IMG/VR virus record: IMGVR_UViG_3300000311_000002
Coordinates: 1 to 44,759 of that record
DNA from: a virus
Reading direction: 5' to 3' (one strand)
Length of the DNA stretch: 44,759 nt
The notes under the pieces were generated by a model. It was given only the letters and a program-made list of their open reading frames with translations, had not been told where the DNA came from and did not search any database. Positions 14,640-22,345 of this stretch are shown piece by piece. Each line of letters begins with the position of its first letter. The stretch's first letter is position 1. The position numbers were made by a program, and so were the translations under genes.

Positions 14640-15151
14640 TAAGTTCTATAATTTTATTGGTTTTGGTTTCTTCTAGTCTTAATAGTACAAAAACTGACGC
14701 CTATGGGTATTATAGTATTGACATAATTAGTCAGGGTAAAATTACTCCTTCTAAGACCGGGGATTTTTGTAATGGCATAACAGCTTTGGATGCTTCTTGG
14801 ATACTACAGTACCTTGTTGGTAAAAGACAGTTTTCGGAAGAACAACTGTTGGCTTGTGACACAAACGGTGACGGAGTATGTTCTTCCGCTGACTCCTCTA
14901 AGATTTTACAGTTTTTAACAGGTAAGATTTCTAGGTTTCCTGCTGGGATCTTGTGTAATTCTGATTGGCTATTTGTTCCTACCCCACAACAAGTACATGG
15001 GCAAACAATTACAAACCCTAATATAACTAGTGGTGTTTGTGTTATGGGTTCTATAATGTATTCTGACCTTGTATATGATCCTATAAATAATCAAAATTTT
15101 AAAGGTATACTTATTGGGGACGTAACTGGAGATTGGACTCCCTGCCAATAA
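14636..15151 (+). CDS. dockerin-like secreted protein
   Basis: The 171-residue protein begins with a hydrophobic stretch (SSIILLVLVSSSL), probably a signal peptide though without a basic start. Two dockerin-type repeats follow: a degenerate FCNGITALDASWILQYLVG and a clear CDTNGDGVCSSADSSKILQF with a calcium-loop pattern. The C-terminal half has several cysteines and no known motif. Dockerins bind cohesins and attach proteins to cell-surface complexes. In a phage this suggests binding to a host surface or cellulosome-like structure, as inference. Confidence 0.75.
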   Translation: MISSIILLVLVSSSLNSTKTDAYGYYSIDIISQGKITPSKTGDFCNGITALDASWILQYLVGKRQFSEEQLLACDTNGDGVCSSADSSKILQFLTGKISRFPAGILCNSDWLFVPTPQQVHGQTITNPNITSGVCVMGSIMYSDLVYDPINNQNFKGILIGDVTGDWTPCQ

Positions 15152-15162
15152 GAGGAGTTTGT

Positions 15163-15408
15163 ATGCCCATATATGAGTATGAGTGTAAGAATTGTGGTGT
15201 TTTTGAAATAGAACAAAAGATAACAGACCCCCCTATTTCTAAATGTTCAGTTTGTAAAGGGAGAGTAAATAAAATAATGTCAGTATCCACCTTTATTTTA
15301 AAGGGTAGCGGGTGGTTTAAAGATGGGTACTCAAGTAATGCTTCTGATGAGTTACCGAGTATAAAAGGTAAACCTCAAATAAAGGTTACTAAAACAAAGG
15401 CTAAATGA
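15163..15408 (+). CDS. FmdB-like zinc-ribbon protein
   Basis: The 81-residue protein begins MPIYEYECKNCGVFEIEQ and continues with SKCSVCKGRVNKIMSVSTF, the standard layout of FmdB-type zinc ribbons (MPxYEYxCxxCG, then CPxC). These are putative regulatory proteins of unclear role that occur in many phages. AGAGGAG precedes the chosen ATG. The tail is lysine-rich. Confidence 0.85.
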   Translation: MPIYEYECKNCGVFEIEQKITDPPISKCSVCKGRVNKIMSVSTFILKGSGWFKDGYSSNASDELPSIKGKPQIKVTKTKAK

Positions 15409-15641
15409 TGTCTGAAAGCTATGATAATTTTTATTCCCCGGAGGTTTTATTTTCTTCCACTCCACCAACAATGTTTAACGGGATAGTGTGTTCAATATTA
15501 GGATGTAACAATATTGTTTACGTTTGTCCAGTTTGTTATAATTTGGATAGGTATTATTTGAAATGTCCTACCCACGGCGGTTGTTGCTGTGATAGAAAGA
15601 ACTGGGGAAGTAACAAAAAATTACCTTGGTTTGACAATTAG
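15405..15641 (+). CDS. cysteine-rich hypothetical protein, 78 aa
   Basis: Cysteines occur as CSILGC, CPVC and CPTHGGCCC, consistent with two zinc sites. The first of two adjacent ATG codons overlaps the FmdB-like stop. The family is unknown. Confidence 0.6.
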   Translation: MMSESYDNFYSPEVLFSSTPPTMFNGIVCSILGCNNIVYVCPVCYNLDRYYLKCPTHGGCCCDRKNWGSNKKLPWFDN

Positions 15642-15649
15642 AGGTTATT

Positions 15650-16189
15650 ATGTATTTTTTTACTGCTGACCAACATTACGGTCATAACAATATTATTAGA
15701 TATTGTAATAGACCTTTTAATACTGTTGAAGAAATGGATGATGAAATTATAAAAAGGCATAATTCGGTAGTTAATAACGATGATACTGTTATTAATGTCG
15801 GGGATTTTTGTTGGTGTAAAACTTACAGGGAGGCTAAGGAAAAATATATAAGTAAGTTGAATGGGAACCACTTTTTTTTGGTTGGTGACCATGACTCATG
15901 GTTTACTAATGCTGGAGCGGAAAATTGGGGAAAGCCTTCAATATGGAAAAAGAATATGGATGATATTTATGTTGTAGCTTGCCATTATGCTATGAGAGTG
16001 TGGCCACGTTCTCATTTTAATAGTATTCAGTTGTATGGGCATACCCACGGTAGGTTGGAGCCAGTGGGAAAACAATGGGATGTAGGGGTTGATAATAATG
16101 ATTTTTATCCTGTTTCTTTTGATAGCATAAAAGATATTATGTCGAGAAGACCAAATAACCCTAATTTTATACCGGAAGAAAAAAGGTAA
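15650..16189 (+). CDS. calcineurin-like metallophosphoesterase
   Basis: The 179-residue protein carries all five blocks of the family in order: FTADQHYGHNNII (D7, H9), INVGDFCW, LVGDHDS, VACHYAM and YGHTHGR. The GDHDS block replaces the usual GNHD. Such short phage and bacterial members hydrolyse phosphoesters. In an RNA-repair setting they could open 2',3'-cyclic phosphates or remove end phosphates, but the substrate is not shown here. GAGGTTATT precedes the ATG. The Thg1-like gene follows five bases later. Confidence 0.88.
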   Translation: MYFFTADQHYGHNNIIRYCNRPFNTVEEMDDEIIKRHNSVVNNDDTVINVGDFCWCKTYREAKEKYISKLNGNHFFLVGDHDSWFTNAGAENWGKPSIWKKNMDDIYVVACHYAMRVWPRSHFNSIQLYGHTHGRLEPVGKQWDVGVDNNDFYPVSFDSIKDIMSRRPNNPNFIPEEKR

Positions 16190-16194
16190 TTCGC

Positions 16195-16926
16195 ATGAAT
16201 CTGTTTGAGCGAATGAAGAAGTACGAAAGGTGTGTGGGGAGTTACTGTACTCCTAATATGCCTATTATTATTCGAGTAGACGGAAGAGCTTTCCATACTT
16301 TTACTAGAAAGTATGGGTGTGAGAAGCCTTTTGATACTAAGTTGTCTGAAAGTATGGTTTATGCTGCATCAACATTATGCTCAGAAATACAAGGAGCATT
16401 CTTTGGGTATGTACAGAGCGATGAGATTTCTATAGTAGCACATGATTTAACTTCTTTTGATACAGAACATTGGTTTGGTGGGAAGGTTCAAAAAATAGCT
16501 AGTGTATCTTCTAGTATAGCATCAGTTAGTTTTAATAAGTGTTTTAATACTTATTTAAATTCTAGTATTTTTCCATTGGCTACAGCAACTTTTGACTCTA
16601 GGGTATTTTCTATTCCTGAGAACGAAATAGTTAATTATTTTATTTGCCGCCAGCAAGATTGGATAAGAAATTCTTTGCAAATGGTGGCGAGAAGTTATTT
16701 TTCTCACAACGAACTTAATGGTATTAAAGGCCCTGGGTTACATGAAAAGCTTTTTTCGGAAAAAGGAGTTAATTGGGCGAATTTACCCACTAAGTGGAAA
16801 AACGGAATAGCTGTTATTAAAGAGGGTAATGGTTGGAGGCCAGATTTTGAGACCCCCAAATTTTCGGATAACAAAGAGTACGTACTTAGGAGTTTTTTGC
16901 AGGAAAGTGTTGACACGGGTATTTGA
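16195..16926 (+). CDS. Thg1-like protein, 3'-to-5' RNA polymerase family
   Basis: The 243-residue protein aligns by eye with tRNA-His guanylyltransferases: FERMKKYE at the start, PIIIRVDGRAFHTFTRKY (metal ligand D29) and GYVQSDEISI (D76, E77), close to the positions in eukaryotic Thg1. A later SFNKCFNTYL and ATFDSRVFSIP also fit. The family adds nucleotides to 5' ends, and bacterial or phage Thg1-like proteins mainly repair 5'-truncated tRNAs. Neighbouring phosphoesterase and other nucleotidyltransferase genes support RNA repair. Its 3' end contains the promoter of the next gene. Confidence 0.9.
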   Translation: MNLFERMKKYERCVGSYCTPNMPIIIRVDGRAFHTFTRKYGCEKPFDTKLSESMVYAASTLCSEIQGAFFGYVQSDEISIVAHDLTSFDTEHWFGGKVQKIASVSSSIASVSFNKCFNTYLNSSIFPLATATFDSRVFSIPENEIVNYFICRQQDWIRNSLQMVARSYFSHNELNGIKGPGLHEKLFSEKGVNWANLPTKWKNGIAVIKEGNGWRPDFETPKFSDNKEYVLRSFLQESVDTGI

Positions 16927-16938
16927 ACATGCTATTAT
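16910..16938 (+). promoter_or_regulatory. sigma70-type promoter
   Basis: A perfect TTGACA is followed by exactly 17 bases and TATTAT (one mismatch). It lies across the stop codon of the Thg1-like gene, 36 bases before the next ATG. It is the best housekeeping-type promoter that I can see in the window. Together with the terminator after the following gene it makes a separate one-gene unit. Confidence 0.75.
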
Positions 16939-16973
16939 GTGTGGCACTGGATGAGTAAGTGGAAAGGGAAAAC

Positions 16974-17447
16974 ATGAAAAAGATTCTTGAGGCTTATGTT
17001 GGTAAGAAGGGTGACCTGGTGCTTCTAATTGAGGCAGGTAAGGAGCACGACTTTAGTGAATTAGATTTTAAAGTTGTTGACAATGCAAATAATAAGTATT
17101 TTTGGTCGTACGATGATGGGTTAATTCTGGCTCTTACCGGGAAACCGGTTGGTGAATGTGAGTTTCCCATTTATGTTCTTACTAGGGATGGGGTTGAGTT
17201 CGGCCTAGACGTTCCTATTGCCCCGGTTAGAATAATATCAAAAGAGATTGGGGGGCCACTTTTGAGGGTTCTAGTTACTGATAAAAGAAATAAGATATGG
17301 GAAAGAGAAGAATTCGAAGAATATTTACTTCCTGCCTATTTAGATAAAGGGATTGCTGAAAAAGTAGTAGAAGAGTTTTTTTGGGGTTCCGTAAGTCTTA
17401 AGGCTAATAATAATGGGGCGTTGTCTATTATTAATAAGCTATCGTAG
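16974..17447 (+). CDS. hypothetical protein in its own transcription unit
   Basis: The 157-residue soluble protein of mixed alpha/beta composition has no recognised motif. It is preceded by a strong sigma70-type promoter and AAAGGGA ribosome site and followed by a strong intrinsic terminator. I chose the ATG over an upstream GTG. Independent expression from a host-type promoter is typical of early phage proteins that act on host machinery, so a host-takeover or anti-defence role is possible but not shown. Confidence 0.7.
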   Translation: MKKILEAYVGKKGDLVLLIEAGKEHDFSELDFKVVDNANNKYFWSYDDGLILALTGKPVGECEFPIYVLTRDGVEFGLDVPIAPVRIISKEIGGPLLRVLVTDKRNKIWEREEFEEYLLPAYLDKGIAEKVVEEFFWGSVSLKANNNGALSIINKLS

Positions 17448-17475
17448 AATATAGATTATACTCTATTTTCATTTC

Positions 17476-17510
17476 GGGGGTGTGCCTTGGTTGGCATACC
17501 CCCTTTTTTT
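17476..17510 (+). terminator. intrinsic terminator
   Basis: GGGGGTGTGCC pairs with GGCATACCCCC over 11 bp (one G-U), with a six-base loop and a run of seven T. It is a strong Rho-independent terminator closing the one-gene unit upstream of the head module. Confidence 0.92.
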
Positions 17511-17561
17511 GTTTAAAAATCTAATATTATTGAGTTTTTTAGTCTGAAGTTCAGATAAGTA

Positions 17562-17650
17562 TAGCTGGGTGCTAGGTGATTATTTAGTTTGATGTCCTCC
17601 TTTAGTTGTTTGAGTTTGTTGCACCCACACAATCATTTAGTACCCAGCTA
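17562..17650 (+). promoter_or_regulatory. long 5' UTR hairpin with anti-ribosome-site loop
   Basis: Bases 17562-17581 pair with 17631-17650 over 20 bp (perfect TAGCTGGGT/ACCCAGCTA base, then three G-U pairs). The 49-base loop contains TCCTCCT, complementary to the AGGAG ribosome site of the next gene ten bases after the stem. Two exclusive folds are therefore possible, with the ribosome site free or paired to the loop. It stands at the head of the capsid module. The rest of the 220-base gap holds the terminator and no gene. Confidence 0.6.
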
Positions 17651-17669
17651 GATAAAATTAGGAGTCGGT

Positions 17670-18092
17670 ATGCCATACATTTTTGATGCTGATGATTTAA
17701 TAGAGGTAGCAATAGCGGGTGGTTCTGTAACTAAATTTATTGAAAAAACACCTATTGATAATAAAAAAACACCAAAAAATATTGATCCAGATGGGCCTAG
17801 TGAGTCAATGGATTTTCAACAAGCTGCGGTTGAAATAGGAAAGGCTATACCAAAAATTCTTCTTGCTATGAAGTCTGTTTCAAGCATGGAGGAAAAGAGA
17901 GTGTTTGTTGGGATGCTTGAGAGGGCTGTAGACGCTCAGATGTACCTATCCGCTTATTCCTCAAATGCGAGCCAATATAGCCTAAAAAAGGCTGGGGTGG
18001 CTGTAGAGAGGTTTAATGAAGTAGTAAAGGAAGCTAGAAAGCTCTCTGATTCTCTCTCTTTCCCTGTTGTTGGCCATTTTCCTTCTAAGTAA
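17670..18092 (+). CDS. tagged head-module protein, 140 aa
   Basis: The N-terminus DADDLIEVAIAGGSVTKFIE is a divergent copy of the short helix-G-helix tag seen in many neighbours. A Lys/Pro-rich linker follows, then a helical domain (residues 45-135). AGGAG precedes the ATG. It is the first gene of the head module, after the long hairpin. The body is not recognised; a virion-internal or assembly role is inferred from the tag and position. Confidence 0.6.
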   Translation: MPYIFDADDLIEVAIAGGSVTKFIEKTPIDNKKTPKNIDPDGPSESMDFQQAAVEIGKAIPKILLAMKSVSSMEEKRVFVGMLERAVDAQMYLSAYSSNASQYSLKKAGVAVERFNEVVKEARKLSDSLSFPVVGHFPSK

Positions 18093-18121
18093 TTTATAAT
18101 TATTTAAATTTATTAAGTTTT

Positions 18122-18292
18122 ATGAAGATTCGTAACACTGAAATAAATGAAGTTATTGCAGTGAGAATTATTGATCGAGTCTTAGATGGTGATGATTTAA
18201 GTACTGCTATAGATTCAGTTATGACTCCTATAAGTAGGGTAGAAATTTCATTAGAAGACTTACTAGGTAAGGATGACATAAATGTTTTATGA
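18122..18292 (+). CDS. 56-aa protein consisting mostly of the shared tag
   Basis: The short frame encodes a polar start, then VRIIDRVLDGDDLSTAIDSV, a clear copy of the shared tag, and about 20 further residues ending in a LEDLLG helix. Its stop overlaps the next gene by 11 bases. Upstream DNA is AT-rich without a clear ribosome site. It supports the tag being a stand-alone element. Short scaffolding or core peptides are a possible role. Confidence 0.55.
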   Translation: MKIRNTEINEVIAVRIIDRVLDGDDLSTAIDSVMTPISRVEISLEDLLGKDDINVL

Positions 18293-19016
18293 TGATATAA
18301 AAAGAATTGTAGATAATTTAATAGAAGGGTATGATTTAGTTTTTTTACTTGATGAAGAAGTAGAATATCAAGAGAAGGATGGGAAATTTGGCCTTCAAAC
18401 AGGTAATAGGCTAACTTTTTTTAGGCATGGTGGAAACCCTTTTAGGTATAATCAAGCTAAAGCAAAAGGCCCAGAGGAAGAAGAAAAGTATAGACAAAAT
18501 CATATCCATAGTTTTGATAGTTTTCTTAAACATCATGGTGTTGTTAAAGATAATATTATTAAAACACCTACTTTTGACACCCATAGACTTTTATATACCG
18601 GGCTTGAAAAATTTCATTTAGACCCAGAAGCTGAACATAGTTTAACCCATCAAGAAGTTAAGGCTTTAGTTAAGCATACTACTTTTTTAAGGCACGAAAT
18701 AGCCCAAAAGTTTAGCCCTGCATTTTTTGAGAAGCATAATATTGATCGTAACGAGGTTAAAGAACATCCTTATAAGAATACAGCTAGAAGTATTTATGTG
18801 ACTACCCCACTTGACAGGAAAAGTGGTGGAGTTAATACAGAAGATGGGGTTGGACTATCCTTACCAGTTATGGGACGAAACCAACGTGGTGGATTTGAAC
18901 TACACCAGGTTAGAGCTAAAAGAGTTGGTATAGACGCTAAGACAGGTGGTGCTAAGTTTAGAAGTAAGTATCTTCGTGACCCGGTTGTTAGAAGGGAAAA
19001 GGTTAGGAAACATTAA
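18282..19016 (+). CDS. tagged head-module protein, 244 aa
   Basis: The tag is at the very N-terminus (IKRIVDNLIEGYDLVFLLDE), followed by a His/Lys-rich helical body and a glycine-rich C-terminus with GGVNTEDGVGLSLPVMG and RGGFELHQVRAKRVGID. No family is recognised. The basic composition would suit packing next to DNA. The stop shares its last base with the next ATG. AAGGATG gives a ribosome site inside the previous mini-gene. Confidence 0.65.
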   Translation: MFYDDIKRIVDNLIEGYDLVFLLDEEVEYQEKDGKFGLQTGNRLTFFRHGGNPFRYNQAKAKGPEEEEKYRQNHIHSFDSFLKHHGVVKDNIIKTPTFDTHRLLYTGLEKFHLDPEAEHSLTHQEVKALVKHTTFLRHEIAQKFSPAFFEKHNIDRNEVKEHPYKNTARSIYVTTPLDRKSGGVNTEDGVGLSLPVMGRNQRGGFELHQVRAKRVGIDAKTGGAKFRSKYLRDPVVRREKVRKH

Positions 19017-19396
19017 TGTTTGATTGGCCTAGTCAGGTAATCCTAAATGAAGAGGATATCGTATTTGACCATGAAGACTCTCATGGTGTGATAATAGACC
19101 CTCTTTTATACCAGCGCGATCCACAAGCAGCTAAAGAAAGAGAAATAAGGCCAAGAGAATATGGAATTATTCAAATACAAATGGATAATTTATATTCTTA
19201 TTCAATATGGATATATCCTAATATTATGCATGAGTTTGAGGATTATGAGCTTTTTCGTAGGTGCCTATTAAAATATGTTAAAGATGAAGAATTAGTCGAG
19301 AGAGCAGCAACTTGTGTAGCTAATTTTAAATTAGTAAATATAGATTTAAAAGAAAAAGTAGCCTATGCAGTTCTTGGTTACGGTAGAATTGCATAG
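19016..19396 (+). CDS. hypothetical protein, 126 aa
   Basis: A soluble alpha/beta protein without the tag; its centre reads REYGIIQIQMDNLYSYSIWI, followed by helices. It could be a partner of the preceding tagged protein, to which it is coupled by a one-base overlap. The family is unknown. Confidence 0.6.
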   Translation: MFDWPSQVILNEEDIVFDHEDSHGVIIDPLLYQRDPQAAKEREIRPREYGIIQIQMDNLYSYSIWIYPNIMHEFEDYELFRRCLLKYVKDEELVERAATCVANFKLVNIDLKEKVAYAVLGYGRIA

Positions 19397-19412
19397 ATAA
19401 ATAGGGTTGTAA

Positions 19413-19904
19413 ATGCCAAACGAAGACTATGCCGAACAGTTATTAAGGAACATGGCTATCGGTAATGCCCTTGTTGAGAGGCTAATTGGAGAAGTTAGAG
19501 ACTCCTCAACTATACTTGGTGAGCTTGAACGTAATGTTGGCGTTCTTCAACATGATGTTTCAGGTCTACGTAAAGATATAGATGACCTAGTTAGGATAGT
19601 TAGAGGAGAAGGCAACGGAACTTCTGGGTTAACGGGTAGAACGGTGACCTTAGAACATATTTCTGATGACCTTAGAAATGGGATAGAAAGTATTAGAGAA
19701 AACTGTAAAGTTCACTTAAAGGATTTAACTAATCAGAGAATTGAAGAAGCTAGACTTGAAAAAACAGAGAAACACCAAGAGAAATTAGAAGGAATTCGTG
19801 GTAAGTGGGTAGTGATGGCTGCCTTGTGTGGCACTTCTTCGGTAATCGGAGTTATTGCTGCTATAGTTTTAACTAAACTATTTCATTTATTTGTTTTTAA
19901 GTAA
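19413..19904 (+). CDS. coiled-coil protein with C-terminal membrane anchor
   Basis: The 163-residue protein has a long coiled coil (LGELERNVGVLQHDVSGLRK and DDLRNGIESI), a charged helix, then one membrane segment at the end (about residues 134-158). The layout resembles XhlA-type or other tail-anchored phage membrane proteins, and a holin or spanin-related role is possible. No known motif proves it. The AAATAGGGTTG upstream sequence gives a weak ribosome site. Confidence 0.6.
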   Translation: MPNEDYAEQLLRNMAIGNALVERLIGEVRDSSTILGELERNVGVLQHDVSGLRKDIDDLVRIVRGEGNGTSGLTGRTVTLEHISDDLRNGIESIRENCKVHLKDLTNQRIEEARLEKTEKHQEKLEGIRGKWVVMAALCGTSSVIGVIAAIVLTKLFHLFVFK

Positions 19905-19907
19905 TAT

Positions 19908-20483
19908 ATGTTTGATTTAGACGCTATAATAGAATCTGTTTTAAACGGGGAATCAGTAGAATCAGTAATAGATAGGACCATTAGAGTAGAAGACAAAAGA
20001 CCCCCACACTATTATGTACATTTAGGTGTTAACCCCTGTTTTCGTGGTGTTGGGTATAAGATGTGGGTATTAGAGAAGAGAGAACTTGAAGAGATATTAA
20101 AAAGGGATTTTTGGAATAAAGAGGTTATTTGGAATAAACAAGAAGATAGTTCAATTAAATTAATTAAAGAGGAATACCCTAAATCTATTAAGCATTTATT
20201 AAATACACATAGGGGAATTAAATTACTTAATGAAAACTTTGAACTTTTAAATAGTGGGGAAGTTTATAATTCAGTGAACTTATCAGGAGACCTAAAGACT
20301 ACTAAATTCCTCGGTGCATGGAGGGGGTTTTCCGAATCTACTTTTGGTAAAATCCCTTTCATTCATATTCATAATGTTTTAGATTCCATAAATAAATTTG
20401 ACGGTTATAAAATTTTGTTAGAAAGCTTAGATAATTTACACCCAAAAGGAAAAGTATTTATTTCGGTTAATGTAAGGAGATAA
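19908..20483 (+). CDS. tagged head-module protein, 191 aa
   Basis: The N-terminus is a clear tag (AIIESVLNGESVESVIDRTI). The body is alpha/beta with HYYVHLGVNPCFRGVGYKMW near the start and no recognised family. It begins three bases after the upstream stop. The body is unrelated to other tagged proteins, as expected if the tag is a sorting signal. Confidence 0.62.
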   Translation: MFDLDAIIESVLNGESVESVIDRTIRVEDKRPPHYYVHLGVNPCFRGVGYKMWVLEKRELEEILKRDFWNKEVIWNKQEDSSIKLIKEEYPKSIKHLLNTHRGIKLLNENFELLNSGEVYNSVNLSGDLKTTKFLGAWRGFSESTFGKIPFIHIHNVLDSINKFDGYKILLESLDNLHPKGKVFISVNVRR

Positions 20484-20485
20484 GA

Positions 20486-21016
20486 ATGCCCGCACCTAAA
20501 AGACCACCGTGCCCACCAACAACCGGTTACTCGTTACCACAAGAACTAGACAAAGATCCTAATGAAAAGTTTGAGGTTGGGGCTAAGGTAAGACGAGTTC
20601 CAATGGATTTACCCACTATGAGTGGGGGGACGAAGAAGTCTCATGTACCCGCTGGCCATTCTGGTGTAGGGAAGGTAGTTGGATTTTATGGTGGTAAGGA
20701 TCATCCTCCGACAGTAATAGTTAATTGGGGGAATGGTGGCAGAGATCTAAGGAGTGTGCATACTCATAAGGAATTAGAACCAGTTAAGGAAAGCCTAAAT
20801 AGTACGGGATATGCTGTTGATAGACTAATAGAAGGAGACTCTATTGAAGATATCATGAATGAAATATTTTCTCCTTCTAATAAACCGAAAAAACTCGGTA
20901 GTCAACCCTCGCATTTGAAGGGGACGGGCGATAAAAATAGTGGTCCAATACAACCAAATACAGACACAAGTAGGATGTTCTCTATAACACCTCCTCAAAG
21001 TAATATTGGTAAGTAA
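20486..21016 (+). CDS. KOW-like protein with internal tag, 176 aa
   Basis: The protein has a Pro-rich start and a beta-barrel-like part (FEVGAKVRRV, then GVGKVVGFYGG and TVIVNWGNGG). The tag lies near the C-terminus (AVDRLIEGDSIEDIMNEIF, about residues 110-128), followed by a disordered tail. GTGxV and VxNWG are typical of KOW/SH3-like barrels that often bind nucleic acid. The internal tag position is an exception to the N-terminal rule. GGAG precedes the ATG. Confidence 0.65.
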   Translation: MPAPKRPPCPPTTGYSLPQELDKDPNEKFEVGAKVRRVPMDLPTMSGGTKKSHVPAGHSGVGKVVGFYGGKDHPPTVIVNWGNGGRDLRSVHTHKELEPVKESLNSTGYAVDRLIEGDSIEDIMNEIFSPSNKPKKLGSQPSHLKGTGDKNSGPIQPNTDTSRMFSITPPQSNIGK

Positions 21017-21020
21017 ATAT

Positions 21021-22247
21021 ATGAATACTAGCAGTTTAATAGAAAATTTTATTAATGGAGAAGATATAAATTATTTATTAGATTCTATATTAGAAGAGGC
21101 AGATTTTAATAATGTTTTAGAATGTACCGCTCATATTTATCTTCCTGATGGGTTACCTGAAGAGGTGTATGAGAAATACTTACATCCAGGAATAGAACCC
21201 GGTATAGAAGAGGGCAGAGCTACTCATCCAGCCAGTAAAAAAGAATTACATCAAGTCGGCTCGTTTGGCCTTACTTACGGTCAGGCACATGCTATAACCG
21301 GAGGATTGTCTAACCCAGGAAAGATGCCTGGCTATGGTTACTCATTACCGGCGTGGAGATGCCATGTTGGGTCTGTTTTACATAAAATAGCGAAAAATGT
21401 CTGCCATAATTGCTATGCCAGGGCAGGAAGATACTTATTTCCTAATACAGCAACTAATACTACTAAGAGAATAGATTCCATAAGTCATCCACATTGGGCT
21501 CCTGCAATGGCAACACAAATAGCTTACCATGCTAGGAAGATAAACTATCGTGGGAAAGAAGTAAAACCACACGTATTATTTAGGTGGCATGATTCTGGTG
21601 ACTTACAATCCCCTGAACACTTAGAAAAGATAGCTGAGGTAGCTAGAATGACTAAGGACCACGATGTTAAGCACTGGCTACCAACAAAGGAATATAAACA
21701 TCTTGATAAATGGCTTGAGGCTGGAAAAAGGTTAGGTAAGAAGGATCATGAGTTAGTACCTGAAAATATGGTTATAAGGGTTTCCCACCCTTCCGTGGAT
21801 GAAAGGGCCACATCTTTATACAAAAAATATTCTCATATACCTGGGATATCTTTTGCTAGTGTTACGGATGATGAGCATTTCTCCGGTCATACTTGCCCAG
21901 CGGGTAAACAGGATGGTATGTGTATACCAAAAGACGGTAGTCCTGGATGTATAAAGTGTTGGGATCGTAATACAAAAGATATAAATTACCCAAAGAGAAA
22001 AACACCTTTTACTAAAAAAGAGGGCGAGCCGAAATATAAGGATAAGGGTTGGTTAAATATGATTCAGGATCGAGCTAATAAGTGGTCGCAAAAGTTTAAG
22101 AGTCAATATAATGTAGGAGAATACGATCCTAATAAAGTAGCAAAAACATCTGATCATCACGACAAAATGATTAAAATGCTAGGAAAAATGGGTGGGGAGA
22201 AATACCAAAATCCTGGTGAATTAATAAAGATAGGTGGTCTTAAATAA
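21021..22247 (+). CDS. Gp88-like protein with N-terminal tag
   Basis: The 408-residue protein starts with the tag (SLIENFINGEDINYLLDSIL). The body resembles the phage Gp88 family (PF17338): GYSLPAWRCHVG, VCHNCYARAGRYLFPN (C128, C131), LFRWHDSGDLQ, THDHDVKHW-like helix, and a C-terminal cysteine cluster TCPAGKQDGMC...CIKCWD. The conserved cysteines and HDSGD suggest a metal-binding, possibly enzymatic, protein; the family's function is not established. I chose the ATG after the upstream stop over an earlier GTG or TTG-type start. The tag on this enzyme-like body suggests delivery in the virion. Confidence 0.72.
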   Translation: MNTSSLIENFINGEDINYLLDSILEEADFNNVLECTAHIYLPDGLPEEVYEKYLHPGIEPGIEEGRATHPASKKELHQVGSFGLTYGQAHAITGGLSNPGKMPGYGYSLPAWRCHVGSVLHKIAKNVCHNCYARAGRYLFPNTATNTTKRIDSISHPHWAPAMATQIAYHARKINYRGKEVKPHVLFRWHDSGDLQSPEHLEKIAEVARMTKDHDVKHWLPTKEYKHLDKWLEAGKRLGKKDHELVPENMVIRVSHPSVDERATSLYKKYSHIPGISFASVTDDEHFSGHTCPAGKQDGMCIPKDGSPGCIKCWDRNTKDINYPKRKTPFTKKEGEPKYKDKGWLNMIQDRANKWSQKFKSQYNVGEYDPNKVAKTSDHHDKMIKMLGKMGGEKYQNPGELIKIGGLK

Positions 22248-22345
22248 TTGACTATAAACAAAATTTTAAAAATTTCTCCTTAAACACAGTCATATAGTAT
22301 GTGACCAACAATATCTTATGGCCAAGACTACTAAAGAGGAAAGAT

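Noticed and set aside
22248-22300. TTGACT in the gap before the 22.3 kb gene as a promoter
   Set aside because: No -10 element lies at a proper distance (the 17-base position reads AATTTC).
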